Under the pieces are notes generated by a model. The model worked only from the letters and a program-made list of their open reading frames with translations. It made no database searches and was not told the DNA's origin. DNA of 64,000 nucleotides from Polyangiaceae bacterium (lineage in GTDB: Bacteria > Myxococcota_A > Polyangia > Polyangiales > Polyangiaceae): NCBI GenBank assembly GCA_015075635.1, contig JABTUA010000002.1, positions 1,988,708-2,052,707 of the forward strand. The letters run 5' to 3'. Each line of letters starts with the position of its first letter. The stretch's first letter is position 1. This document shows positions 1 through 7,321 of this stretch, piece by piece. Position numbers and translations under genes: made by a program.

Positions 1-1
1 G

Positions 2-1132
2 GTCACCTGGATCTTCCTGGTCGGACCGGCGCTGCTCACGAATTACTTCGGCCAGGGAGCGCTCCTGCTGGAGAGCCCGGAGCTCGCATCGAATCCGTTC
101 TACCGCTCGGCCCCGAGCTGGGCGCTCTACCCGATGTTGGTGCTGGCGACGATGGCCACCATCATCGCGTCTCAGGCGGTGATCTCCGGCGCGTTCTCCT
201 ACACGCGCCAGGGCATGATGCTGGGGTTCTGGCCGCGCATCGAGGTCAAGCACACCTCGTCCACGCAGATCGGCCAGATCTACGTGCCGACCATCAACTG
301 GATGCTGATGATCTCGACCATCGTGCTGGTCCTGGGCTTCGGCTCTTCGTCGAAGCTCGCGGCGGCCTACGGCATCGCCGTCACCACCACCATGGTCATC
401 ACCACGCTCCTGGCATACGTCGTGGCGCGGCATCGTTGGGGCTGGAGCGCGCCCGCGGCGGTCAGCCTCACGCTGCTCCTCTTGGTGGTGGACGTGGGCT
501 TCTGGGGCGCGCAGCTGGTCAAGATCCCGCACGGCGGCTGGGTCCCTCTGGTCATCGCCGGCACCATCTTCGCGATGATGACCACCTGGAAGGACGGGCG
601 CGGCATCCTCGGCCAGCGCTGGCGCGAACAGATGATCCCGCTGGGCGATTTCTTCGAGCTGATGCGCATCGAGCGTCCGGCGCGCGTTCCGGGGACCGCC
701 GTCTTCATGACCAGCAACGCCGACGGCACGCCGCCCGCCTTGATGCAGAACTTCACGCACAACCGCGTCGTGCACCAGCAAGTGATCTTGCTCACAGTGC
801 TGACGACCGAGCAGCCCCGCGTGATGGCGGACGAACGCGTGACGGTCGAGGACCTGCCAGAAGGCTTCCGGCGCGTCGTCGCTCGCTACGGCTTCATGGA
901 GCAGCCGGACATCCCCCAGCTGCTCGAGGAGCGGCACCTCGAGGACTGGTCGCTCGAGCACACCACGTTCTTCCTGGGGCGCGAGACCCTGCTCGCGACC
1001 AAGCGCGAGGGCATGGCCGTCTGGCGCGAGCACCTGTTCGCCTTCATGAGCCGCAACTCCCAGCGCGCCTCGACCTTCTTCAACGTCCCCTCGGACCGGG
1101 TGATGGAAGTCGGCTCGCAGATCGAGCTGTAG
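2..1132 (+). CDS. kup: Kup-family potassium transporter, C-terminal part (5' end outside window)
   Basis: The frame is open from base 2, so the gene starts upstream of the window; 376 residues are visible, roughly the last 60 percent of a usual 620-700 residue Kup protein. Family motifs are clear near the left edge: NYFGQGALLL, then NPFY and LATMATIIASQAVISGAFS, the latter typical of the core of Kup/HAK/KT low-affinity K+/H+ symporters of the inner membrane. Several hydrophobic segments follow, then a soluble cytosolic C-terminal domain of about 150 residues ending in SQIEL. Codon use matches the neighbours. The next gene on the same strand starts about 90 bp downstream and is unrelated. Family assignment is firm; ion preference is inferred from the family. 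Confidence 0.95.
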   Translation, partial: VTWIFLVGPALLTNYFGQGALLLESPELASNPFYRSAPSWALYPMLVLATMATIIASQAVISGAFSYTRQGMMLGFWPRIEVKHTSSTQIGQIYVPTINWMLMISTIVLVLGFGSSSKLAAAYGIAVTTTMVITTLLAYVVARHRWGWSAPAAVSLTLLLLVVDVGFWGAQLVKIPHGGWVPLVIAGTIFAMMTTWKDGRGILGQRWREQMIPLGDFFELMRIERPARVPGTAVFMTSNADGTPPALMQNFTHNRVVHQQVILLTVLTTEQPRVMADERVTVEDLPEGFRRVVARYGFMEQPDIPQLLEERHLEDWSLEHTTFFLGRETLLATKREGMAVWREHLFAFMSRNSQRASTFFNVPSDRVMEVGSQIEL

Positions 1133-1225
1133 GCACGGCTCCCGCCAGGGGGCGAAGAAATCTTCGGCGCGTCCCGCGCGTAAGGAGGGACTGGGTCCGC
1201 GCGTTTTCGAGGAAAGGTGGTCCCC

Positions 1226-1756
1226 ATGCTGCGTCGGATGGTCATCGGGTTGTCGCTGCTCCTCCTGGCCTTGCCTGCGGCCGCAGAATCCAAGCCCGCC
1301 CGACCGGCGACGGCTTTCCAGGCCAAACCGACCCGACCCGCCCGCGCCGTGGCGCCGCGCGTCGCGACGGCTCGCGCCGTCGAGGTGCTCTGGGGTGGGC
1401 AGTGGTGGGCAGCCGAGGTGCTGGAGACCCGCGGCGACGTGAGCCGCATCCACTACACCGGCTGGGGCGCCGAGTGGGACGAGTGGGTGGGGCCGGAGCG
1501 GCTGCGAACGGCTGCCCCGGCCGCTCCCCGGCGGCCGGCCGTGGCGCTGAAGAGCACCCGGGTCGGCCAGCGCATCGAGGTCGAGTGGCACGGCAGCTGG
1601 TGGCCCGCCGAGGTCGTCGCCGTCAAGAACGGGTTCTACAAGATCCACTACGCCGGCTGGGGCGCCGAGTGGGACGAGTGGGTGGAGCTCACTCGCATGC
1701 GGGCGCCCGCGAGAGCACCCGCGGGCACGCCGGAGATCGCCGGCGCCGCGAGCTGA
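1226..1756 (+). CDS. Exported protein with two tandem Tudor-knot/chromo-barrel-like repeats
   Basis: 176 residues. The ATG at 1226 is preferred over the in-frame GTG at 1217 because an AGGA-type ribosome site lies at 1208-1213 and the protein then begins with Arg residues and a hydrophobic signal peptide ending near AAAES. Two repeats (about residues 52-94 and 117-158) each read VE-x-x-WxGxWWxAEV, then IHYxGWGAEWDEWV. This pattern resembles the Tudor-knot/chromo-barrel fold (RNA-binding knot of chromodomains), which uses Trp/Tyr cages. A signal peptide on such a domain is unusual, since relatives are mostly nuclear. Ligand unknown; the aromatic cage might bind a peptide, a modified lysine-like group or glycan. 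It converges on the next gene with 1 bp between the stops. Confidence 0.75.
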   Translation: MLRRMVIGLSLLLLALPAAAESKPARPATAFQAKPTRPARAVAPRVATARAVEVLWGGQWWAAEVLETRGDVSRIHYTGWGAEWDEWVGPERLRTAAPAAPRRPAVALKSTRVGQRIEVEWHGSWWPAEVVAVKNGFYKIHYAGWGAEWDEWVELTRMRAPARAPAGTPEIAGAAS

Positions 1757-1757
1757 C

Positions 1758-2555
1758 TCACTGGTCGATGACCTTGAGGCCCTTGTCGCGCAGCGGCTGG
1801 ATCGGGCCGAGATCGCCCTCGGGGGTGCCCGCGACGTACAGGAACTTCAGCGCCTTCATGTCCTTGAGGGGGGTGTAGTCCTTGACCTGAGTGCGCTGGA
1901 TGCTCAGCCGCTCGAGCTTCGTCAGACCCGCGATCGGCGACAGGTCGCGCACCGGTGTGTCGTCGATCGCGAGCTCGGTGAGGTTCTTCAGGTTGGCCAG
2001 CGGGGCGAGGTTCGTGACCTGTGTGCGCCCGAGATCGAGCCGATCGAGCTTGGTCAGCTTCTCGAGCGGCGTGAGGTCGGCCACCTTGTTGATGCTGGCG
2101 CGCAGCGACTCGAGCTGCGACATGCCGGAGAGCAGCGACAGGTCGTCGAGATCCCCCGGACCCAGGAACAGCTCCTTCAGGTTCTTGGCGTGCGGCATCA
2201 CGCAGGGGTCGAGCTGGTGCGTCTCGACCTGAGAGATGTTCAGGCTCTTCAGTTTGCCGAGATCGGCCTGCGTGATGTCGCCGTCGGCCTTGCCGATCTT
2301 CTTCCTGACCTCCGCCTCGACCGCCTTGTCGTCGAAGGCCACGGCGGGCCCCTTGGGGCAGTCGGCGGCGGTCTTCTTCGGTCGCGCCTTCTTCTCTTCC
2401 TTCGGCTTGTCGGCCGTCGCCGACGGCGCGGGCGCCGGGGCGACCGTCGCGGCCGGGGTCGCGGACGCCTTCGTCGGCTCGGGTTTCTTCTCGTCGTCGC
2501 AGGCGACGACGAGAAGACCGAGGAGGGGCAGGGCCGGATACGCGCGCTTCAGCAT
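1758..2555 (-). CDS. Leucine-rich-repeat lipoprotein
   Basis: 265 residues. A type II signal peptide with lipobox LLVVAC is followed by an Ala/Pro/Lys-rich linker to about residue 65. From about residue 75 onward there are internalin-like leucine-rich repeats of about 22 residues (for example LDLGRTQVTNLAPLANLKNLTELAI and successors, with NxxL and DLSPI-type turns). This architecture gives a membrane-anchored, periplasmic or surface-exposed curved protein used for protein binding; the partner cannot be told from sequence. The start is the only Met before the signal peptide. It converges with the Tudor-knot gene, and about 340 bp separate it from the next minus-strand gene, so it may have its own promoter there. 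Confidence 0.85.
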   Translation of the reverse strand: MLKRAYPALPLLGLLVVACDDEKKPEPTKASATPAATVAPAPAPSATADKPKEEKKARPKKTAADCPKGPAVAFDDKAVEAEVRKKIGKADGDITQADLGKLKSLNISQVETHQLDPCVMPHAKNLKELFLGPGDLDDLSLLSGMSQLESLRASINKVADLTPLEKLTKLDRLDLGRTQVTNLAPLANLKNLTELAIDDTPVRDLSPIAGLTKLERLSIQRTQVKDYTPLKDMKALKFLYVAGTPEGDLGPIQPLRDKGLKVIDQ

Positions 2556-2892
2556 GGGCGCGACTCTACCACCCGAGCGAGCGGCTCCAACACCTCGGCT
2601 TCATCCTCGGGTTCTGCTTCTTCGCGGCCCGCGATAGCCGCACCTCCCTGCTTCCTTCGAGGTTCCCTCGAGACCCGATGAGGAATCGCCAGGCGACAAC
2701 CCCCACCGGATAGCGGGAGTGCTCCGGCCCACCCCTCCGGCCCTCCGGGTATCCCCCTCCGGAGCCGCTGCGGAACACCCGGAGGGGTGGGACTTCCAAG
2801 GGTCGTCGCGAAGCGCGTTCGCCGGTGTTCTCGTGGGTCTGGGCCTCCGTGGCAGATCGCGATCTGCTCATGCCAAGACTGCGAATGCCGAG
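2556..2892. other. Non-coding gap with a 13-bp-stem inverted repeat
   Basis: No convincing gene lies here; the open frames are high-GC shadows. The notable structure is a perfect 13-bp inverted repeat, CCCACCCCTCCGG at 2728-2740 pairing with 2779-2791, around a 38-bp loop that itself contains the palindrome CTCCGGAG. The gap lies downstream of the arrestin-like gene and upstream of the LRR lipoprotein (both minus strand), so it may hold a terminator-like hairpin and the LRR promoter. There is no T-run next to the hairpin, so a classical intrinsic terminator is not supported. Confidence 0.45.
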
Positions 2893-4635
2893 TCAGCGGT
2901 ACGCGCCTCGCCGCCCGAGCGCGTCCGCGAGCTTCGCGAGGCTCTCCGCCAGGGCGAGCACCGGCTCGGCCTCGGTGAGCGTTCCGGGCATGACCAGCGT
3001 GATTCGGTCCGCGCGCACGGCGAGCTCCGCGTCCTGATCCGCCCATTCGTCGGCGATGGCCCGCGCCTCGCCGGTGAAGCTGCCGACGCCCGCGTGGAAC
3101 CGCTCCGGAATGGGCGAGCTGGCGAGCACGGCGATCTCCACCCCGGACGCCGCGGCTCCGGGCGCCCAGAGCTGGGTGAGCTCGACGCGCCGCCCGCCGA
3201 GCTCACCCGTGACCGACGGGCGGGCGGGGCGAAGCTCGCCGGACAACGCGCGGGCGGCCTCCTGCCACGCCGCGAGCTCGATGCCGGCGGGAGCGGGCAG
3301 AGAGAGCGCGATCTCGGGGACGCGGCGAGCGAGCTCGAGTGCCGAGCGCGCGAGGTCGAGCACTGGCTCGACCGTGAGTCCAGCGCCGGCCCGCTCGAGC
3401 ACGAGTCGGTCGTCGTCGAAGCGGCGGACCTTGACGAAGCGAAGCCCCGGTTCGACGAGCGCGACCAGCGCTCGCACCTGAATCTCGTCACGACCGGTCA
3501 ACACGGTCCCTTCGCGCATCACGACGCCCTCCTTGCTCCAGAGCCGCGAGAGCACGCCGCCGGAGCCGCTCTGGAGGTCCAGCCCAAGGTTCGGGAACCC
3601 GAGCTCGGCGACCAACCTGGGGCGGCCCTCGGCGCTGTCGCGGTAGAGCGCCACGTCCACGGCGCCGGCGCGGGCCTCGAGCCGCTCTCCTTCGAGGCGC
3701 ATCCCCGCTCGCGTCGCGACGTCGCTCCACACCCGCTGCACCCGCGCGTTGCCCACGGTGGGCGGCGCACGCATCAGGCGCAGGGCACCCTTGTCCTCGC
3801 CGCCGCCCCCGGGGGGCAAGATCACGATCGGCAACGACACCACCAGAGCCCCGGCGAGCCGTCGGGCCACGGTGACCTCGAGGGTCCACCACACCCGAAA
3901 GGTTTCACTGGAGAAGCTCGGCGGAACGTCCGGAACACGGAGGTCGAACGCGATGGGCTCTCCCTCGCGGGCTTCGGACACCGGGACGTCGATCTGCCAG
4001 CCCCCGAACTCTCCCTGCCGCTCCATACCGTGGGCGTACTCCCAGCCGGTGAGCGTGATGCGGATGCCGGTGTAGCGGGCGAAGGCCACATTCCCGAGTG
4101 CCACGGCGCCCCGGAGCACTTCGCCCGGTTGCACGACGCCGTCGGCGAGGCTGACCTCGGCGTGCGGCTCGCGCTCGGCGGGACCGTCCGGCGCGCTCGA
4201 GTAGAGCAGAGGCTTGGGCGAGCGACCGCCGCCGTAGGGCGTCGGCGCCAGCGTCAGCTCGAACGCGCGCTCCACGTCCACCCACCAGGGGATGGCGATC
4301 TCGGCGCCGAGCACGTAGCTGACTCGGACGATGCGGCCGTGGAAGGTCGGCGGCGCGCTCGGCGGCAGCGAGAACCGGCAGGGGAAGCGCAGCTTGCCCG
4401 GCTGAAGCTCGGTGGGGCCCGAGAGCCGCGCGGCCAGGTGCAGCGGCACACCTGCGTCCGCGTAGCCCTGATCGCCCACGGCGACGCGGGTTCGGCCCCG
4501 GAGCTCCACGTCGAAGTGCTCGATGGGCACCGGCCGGGCGACGTCGAGCTCGAACACCGTCTCGAACTTCTCACCCGGGTGCACCAGTCGGGGCACCAGC
4601 ACCTGCACCTTGGGGCGGCGCTTGATGAGGGCCAT
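2893..4635 (-). CDS. Arrestin-like/Spo0M-like beta-sandwich protein
   Basis: 580 residues. The frame is open further upstream, but the ATG at 4635 starts 7 bp after the stop of the upstream gene and fits the family start (MALIKRRPKVQVLV). Residues about 8-130 (LVPRLVHPGEKFETVFELDV, then FDVELRGRTRV) and about 165-300 (VLRGAVALGNVAFARYTGIRITLTGWEY, later FRVWWTLEVTVARR) look like two arrestin-type beta-sandwich domains as in Spo0M-like proteins. The remaining 280 residues form an alpha/beta region with no motif I can name. No signal peptide or membrane segment. It is the last gene of the 8745>2893 operon (kinase, PEGA protein, propeller lipoprotein), so a cytosolic scaffold role in the kinase's signalling is possible but unproven. 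Confidence 0.65.
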   Translation of the reverse strand: MALIKRRPKVQVLVPRLVHPGEKFETVFELDVARPVPIEHFDVELRGRTRVAVGDQGYADAGVPLHLAARLSGPTELQPGKLRFPCRFSLPPSAPPTFHGRIVRVSYVLGAEIAIPWWVDVERAFELTLAPTPYGGGRSPKPLLYSSAPDGPAEREPHAEVSLADGVVQPGEVLRGAVALGNVAFARYTGIRITLTGWEYAHGMERQGEFGGWQIDVPVSEAREGEPIAFDLRVPDVPPSFSSETFRVWWTLEVTVARRLAGALVVSLPIVILPPGGGGEDKGALRLMRAPPTVGNARVQRVWSDVATRAGMRLEGERLEARAGAVDVALYRDSAEGRPRLVAELGFPNLGLDLQSGSGGVLSRLWSKEGVVMREGTVLTGRDEIQVRALVALVEPGLRFVKVRRFDDDRLVLERAGAGLTVEPVLDLARSALELARRVPEIALSLPAPAGIELAAWQEAARALSGELRPARPSVTGELGGRRVELTQLWAPGAAASGVEIAVLASSPIPERFHAGVGSFTGEARAIADEWADQDAELAVRADRITLVMPGTLTEAEPVLALAESLAKLADALGRRGAYR

Positions 4636-4642
4636 CCGAGCT

Positions 4643-6361
4643 TCACTTGGCGATGCGCTTGATCGTGCCGGCCTTGTCGTCGGCCCAGTAGACCGCCACG
4701 TCGTCCACCGCGATACCCAGCGGCTCGACGCCACCGGTGGCGATCACCGTGGGCTTCAGCTGGTCGCTGCCATCCTTGGCGATCTTCACGACGCTGGGGC
4801 CGTCGGCGTTCGTCCAGTAGACGTGAGTCGCATCCACCGCCATGCCGCGGGGGTTCGGCTGCGCGCTCGCCAGCGTGGTGGGGGTCGCCGGCAGCGCGGC
4901 GCTCAGCGGAATGTACTGGATCTGGCCCTTGTTGGCGCCGACGCCGATGGCGGTGAAGTACAGGTTCCCGGCGTCGATCGCGATGGCGAAGCTGTTGGTC
5001 ACGTTCGTCGCCACGACCTCCGGCGTAGTGCCGCCCAGCGGTGCCCGGCGAATCGCGCCGTTGTTCTCGAAGGTGGTCCAGTAGACGTGGGTCGAGGTGA
5101 GGGCGAGCTCGAGGGGCCAGGGCACGTTGGTGGAAAGCGCGGCCATGGCTCCGCCGGTCTTGGCCACTTTGTTCACGGCGCCCACCGAAGAGTTCTCGCT
5201 GAAGTACACGTTCGCGCCATCGAGGGCGATGCCGATGGCCGAGTTGTTGCCGGTGGCCAGGTTCTCCGGAGTGCCGCCGGTCTTCGGCACGCGGCGCACG
5301 AGCTTCGAGACGGCCTCCGTCCAGTAGACGTGGGTCGCGTCCACCGCGATCCGGTTGCACTCTTTGCCCCCGGCGAGCAACTCGATTCCGGTGCCGTCCT
5401 TCAGCATGCGGCGCACCGAGCCGCCGGTGTAGTCCACGAAGTACACGTGGGTGGCGTCGAGGGCGAGGCGCGACGGGAAGCCCGTGGTGGCGGTGTACAA
5501 CGTCACCGGCGAGCACGTTCCCGCGGTGCACGTCCCGCCGAGACAGCTGCGCCCACACTTGCCGCAGCTCGCGGCGCTGGTGGCGAGATCCGTCTCGCAG
5601 GTCTGGGCCAGGTTGCCGTCACACTCCGCCATCGTACCGCTGCAGGTGACGCTCACGTCGCTGGGCGCGTCGGCCGCGTCGCTGCCCGCATCGCTGGCGT
5701 CGCTGCCCGCTTCGCTGCCTGCGGCGCCACCGCCGCCTGCGGCGCCACCGCCGCCTGCGGCGCCACCGCCGCCACCGGCGCCGCCGGTCCCGCCGGAGCC
5801 CGCCGCCCCGCCGGTCCCGGTGTCCGGCGCGCCCCCGTCGGGCGCCGGCTGCTTCAGCTTGCAGTCGCCGCCTTCGCTGCACAGCGTCTGGCTCGACACG
5901 CACTTGCCCCCGACGCAGGTCTGGGTGGCCTCGCACGGCACGTCCAGGCAGTCCACGCTCATCGCGATGGGCAGGTCCACCGGAGTGTGCGGCAAAAAGC
6001 GCAGCGTGCGGCGGGCAACGATGCAGCCACCGACGTAGCCGTCTTTCACGCAGGCTTCTGCGCTCTTCCCCACCCCGGTAACGACCCGCACGGACACCTC
6101 GTCGTCCTTGTCTCCGCTCGGGACCACGACCAGCGTGCCGATGGTCCCGCTGGGGTCGCTGCACGCGGTCGTGCGCGCCGCCGGGTCCTTGTCTTCGGTC
6201 TTGCCGTGCGCGCCGACGGTGATGCTGGTGCCTTGCACGTCCACGCACTTCGCGTCGGTGCTGAGGTGCAAGGTGACCTGAGTGGGCTCGCGACAAGCCG
6301 CGAACGCGAGCCCCGGCACGATCAGCGCCCAGCGGAGACGGGGTGTTCGCGGAGTTTTCAT
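4643..6361 (-). CDS. Lipoprotein with Gly/Ala linker, Cys-rich motif and beta-propeller repeats
   Basis: 572 residues. The signal peptide ends in the lipobox GLAFAAC. Residues about 20-170 form an N-terminal domain with several Cys pairs. Next comes a linker of Gly/Ala/Asp repeats (about 185-235), encoded in part by an 18-bp tandem DNA repeat. A short Cys cluster (CGKCGRSCLGGTC) follows, then a run of about six propeller blades with the recurrent phrase AxDxTHVYWT or VYF plus VRRxPKxGG, as in NHL/DUF5050-type six-bladed propellers. It is probably a surface-anchored binding protein; the ligand is unknown. Its start lies 3 bp after the PEGA gene stop, which places it third in the kinase operon. 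A shorter paralogous propeller lipoprotein lies at 25520-26539. Confidence 0.8.
   Translation of the reverse strand: MKTPRTPRLRWALIVPGLAFAACREPTQVTLHLSTDAKCVDVQGTSITVGAHGKTEDKDPAARTTACSDPSGTIGTLVVVPSGDKDDEVSVRVVTGVGKSAEACVKDGYVGGCIVARRTLRFLPHTPVDLPIAMSVDCLDVPCEATQTCVGGKCVSSQTLCSEGGDCKLKQPAPDGGAPDTGTGGAAGSGGTGGAGGGGGAAGGGGAAGGGGAAGSEAGSDASDAGSDAADAPSDVSVTCSGTMAECDGNLAQTCETDLATSAASCGKCGRSCLGGTCTAGTCSPVTLYTATTGFPSRLALDATHVYFVDYTGGSVRRMLKDGTGIELLAGGKECNRIAVDATHVYWTEAVSKLVRRVPKTGGTPENLATGNNSAIGIALDGANVYFSENSSVGAVNKVAKTGGAMAALSTNVPWPLELALTSTHVYWTTFENNGAIRRAPLGGTTPEVVATNVTNSFAIAIDAGNLYFTAIGVGANKGQIQYIPLSAALPATPTTLASAQPNPRGMAVDATHVYWTNADGPSVVKIAKDGSDQLKPTVIATGGVEPLGIAVDDVAVYWADDKAGTIKRIAK
5719..5772 (-). 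repeat. 18-bp tandem repeat (3 units) inside the propeller lipoprotein gene
   Basis: Three perfect copies of the 18-bp unit CTGCGGCGCCACCGCCGC (plus-strand view) run from 5719 to 5772. They encode the repeated AAGGGG-type linker of the lipoprotein on the minus strand. The unit length is a multiple of three, so copy-number change would lengthen or shorten the linker without shifting the frame. Confidence 0.85.
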
Positions 6362-6364
6362 GAC

Positions 6365-7321
6365 TCAGAAGCGGACCAACGGTCCGGAGACTTGTCCTGG
6401 CGGGATGTTTCCTGACTCGGGATCGCGCTCGGTGAGCAAGGCGATGGTGAGCGCGGTGCCGCCCAAGACCACCGCGCCGACGCCAGTCCAGAACCACCAG
6501 CGCGAGGTGATGCCTGGCGGTGCGCTGAGCGGCACGTCGAGGCGGCTGGTCTCGCCCACCCGCACGACGGCGGTGGTGGTCGCCGCCTCGTAGCCCTCCC
6601 GTCGCACCACGACCTCGTGAGTGCCGGCGCCGAGCACGGACTGCACGGGTACCGTCCCCGCGCGCCTGCCATCCACCCAGACGGCAGCGCCCGCCACGGG
6701 GGAGCTGACTTCGAGGACGCCGGAAGTGCTCTTGGAGCGCAGCTCGACCGAGAGCTCGACGCGTCCGCCAGCGGGCAGCTCGACTCGCTTCTTGAACGGG
6801 TGGTAGCCGTCCGCGGACACCTCCAGGCTCACCGTCCCGGCGTTGAGTCGCAGCGGGCCGGAGAGCGGCGTGGTCCCGATCACGCGTTGGCCCACGACGA
6901 TGCGCGCACCGGCGATGTTCGCGCTCAGCGAGAGCGAGCTGACCTTGCCGCGCACCTCGCCGACCAACTCGGCGAGCTTGGGCACCCGAGCCCGGAGCTC
7001 GGGTGGCGCCTCGCGCTCGAATGCTTCCAGGGCGTCCAGCGCTTCGGGGAAACGGCGGAGCGCCTGCAGCGCGCGCCCCCGGTTGTAGAGCAAAGCCGGG
7101 TTCTTCTCGAGCGCGTAGGCTTCGTCGTAGAGGGCGAGCGCCGCGCCGTAGTCGAGGCGCTGCATGGCGTCGTCGCCCTGGGACTTCAACGCGGCAGCCT
7201 TCGCCGAAGCGCCCTCGGTCTCCGCAGGGGGCACTTTCTCGTCGGCCCGGGCGCTCGGCGCGCGCGTGCACAGCACGAAGACCGCGAGCGCGAGCGGCAG
7301 GAGGCGGGCGAGCTGGCTCAT
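6365..7321 (-). CDS. TPR/PEGA-domain envelope protein
   Basis: 318 residues. The ATG overlaps the kinase stop as ATGA (7318-7321), so translation is probably coupled. The order is: Sec signal peptide (ending near PSARA), tetratricopeptide-like repeats over about residues 40-115 (GDDAMQRLDYGAALALYDEAY), two PEGA-type beta domains (about 135-195, with SADGYHPFKKRVELPAGG; about 200-265, with VWVDGRRAGTVP and EVVVRREGYEA), and one C-terminal membrane helix (WWFWTGVGAVVLGGTALTIA). PEGA domains are common in myxobacterial surface and signalling proteins and may bind peptidoglycan or S-layer parts. Its place directly after a Ser/Thr kinase is repeated at 47297-49892, which suggests that the pair acts together. 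Confidence 0.85.
   Translation of the reverse strand: MSQLARLLPLALAVFVLCTRAPSARADEKVPPAETEGASAKAAALKSQGDDAMQRLDYGAALALYDEAYALEKNPALLYNRGRALQALRRFPEALDALEAFEREAPPELRARVPKLAELVGEVRGKVSSLSLSANIAGARIVVGQRVIGTTPLSGPLRLNAGTVSLEVSADGYHPFKKRVELPAGGRVELSVELRSKSTSGVLEVSSPVAGAAVWVDGRRAGTVPVQSVLGAGTHEVVVRREGYEAATTTAVVRVGETSRLDVPLSAPPGITSRWWFWTGVGAVVLGGTALTIALLTERDPESGNIPPGQVSGPLVRF

Noticed and set aside
436..1878. 480-residue plus-strand frame across the Kup end and Tudor-knot gene
   Set aside because: Arg/Gly/Ala-rich shadow of two well-supported genes; no motif, and it would overlap both fully.
2719..4662. 647-residue plus-strand frame opposite the arrestin-like gene
   Set aside because: Composition (Arg, His, Gly, Glu) is typical of the antisense of high-GC genes; the minus strand has recognisable domains.
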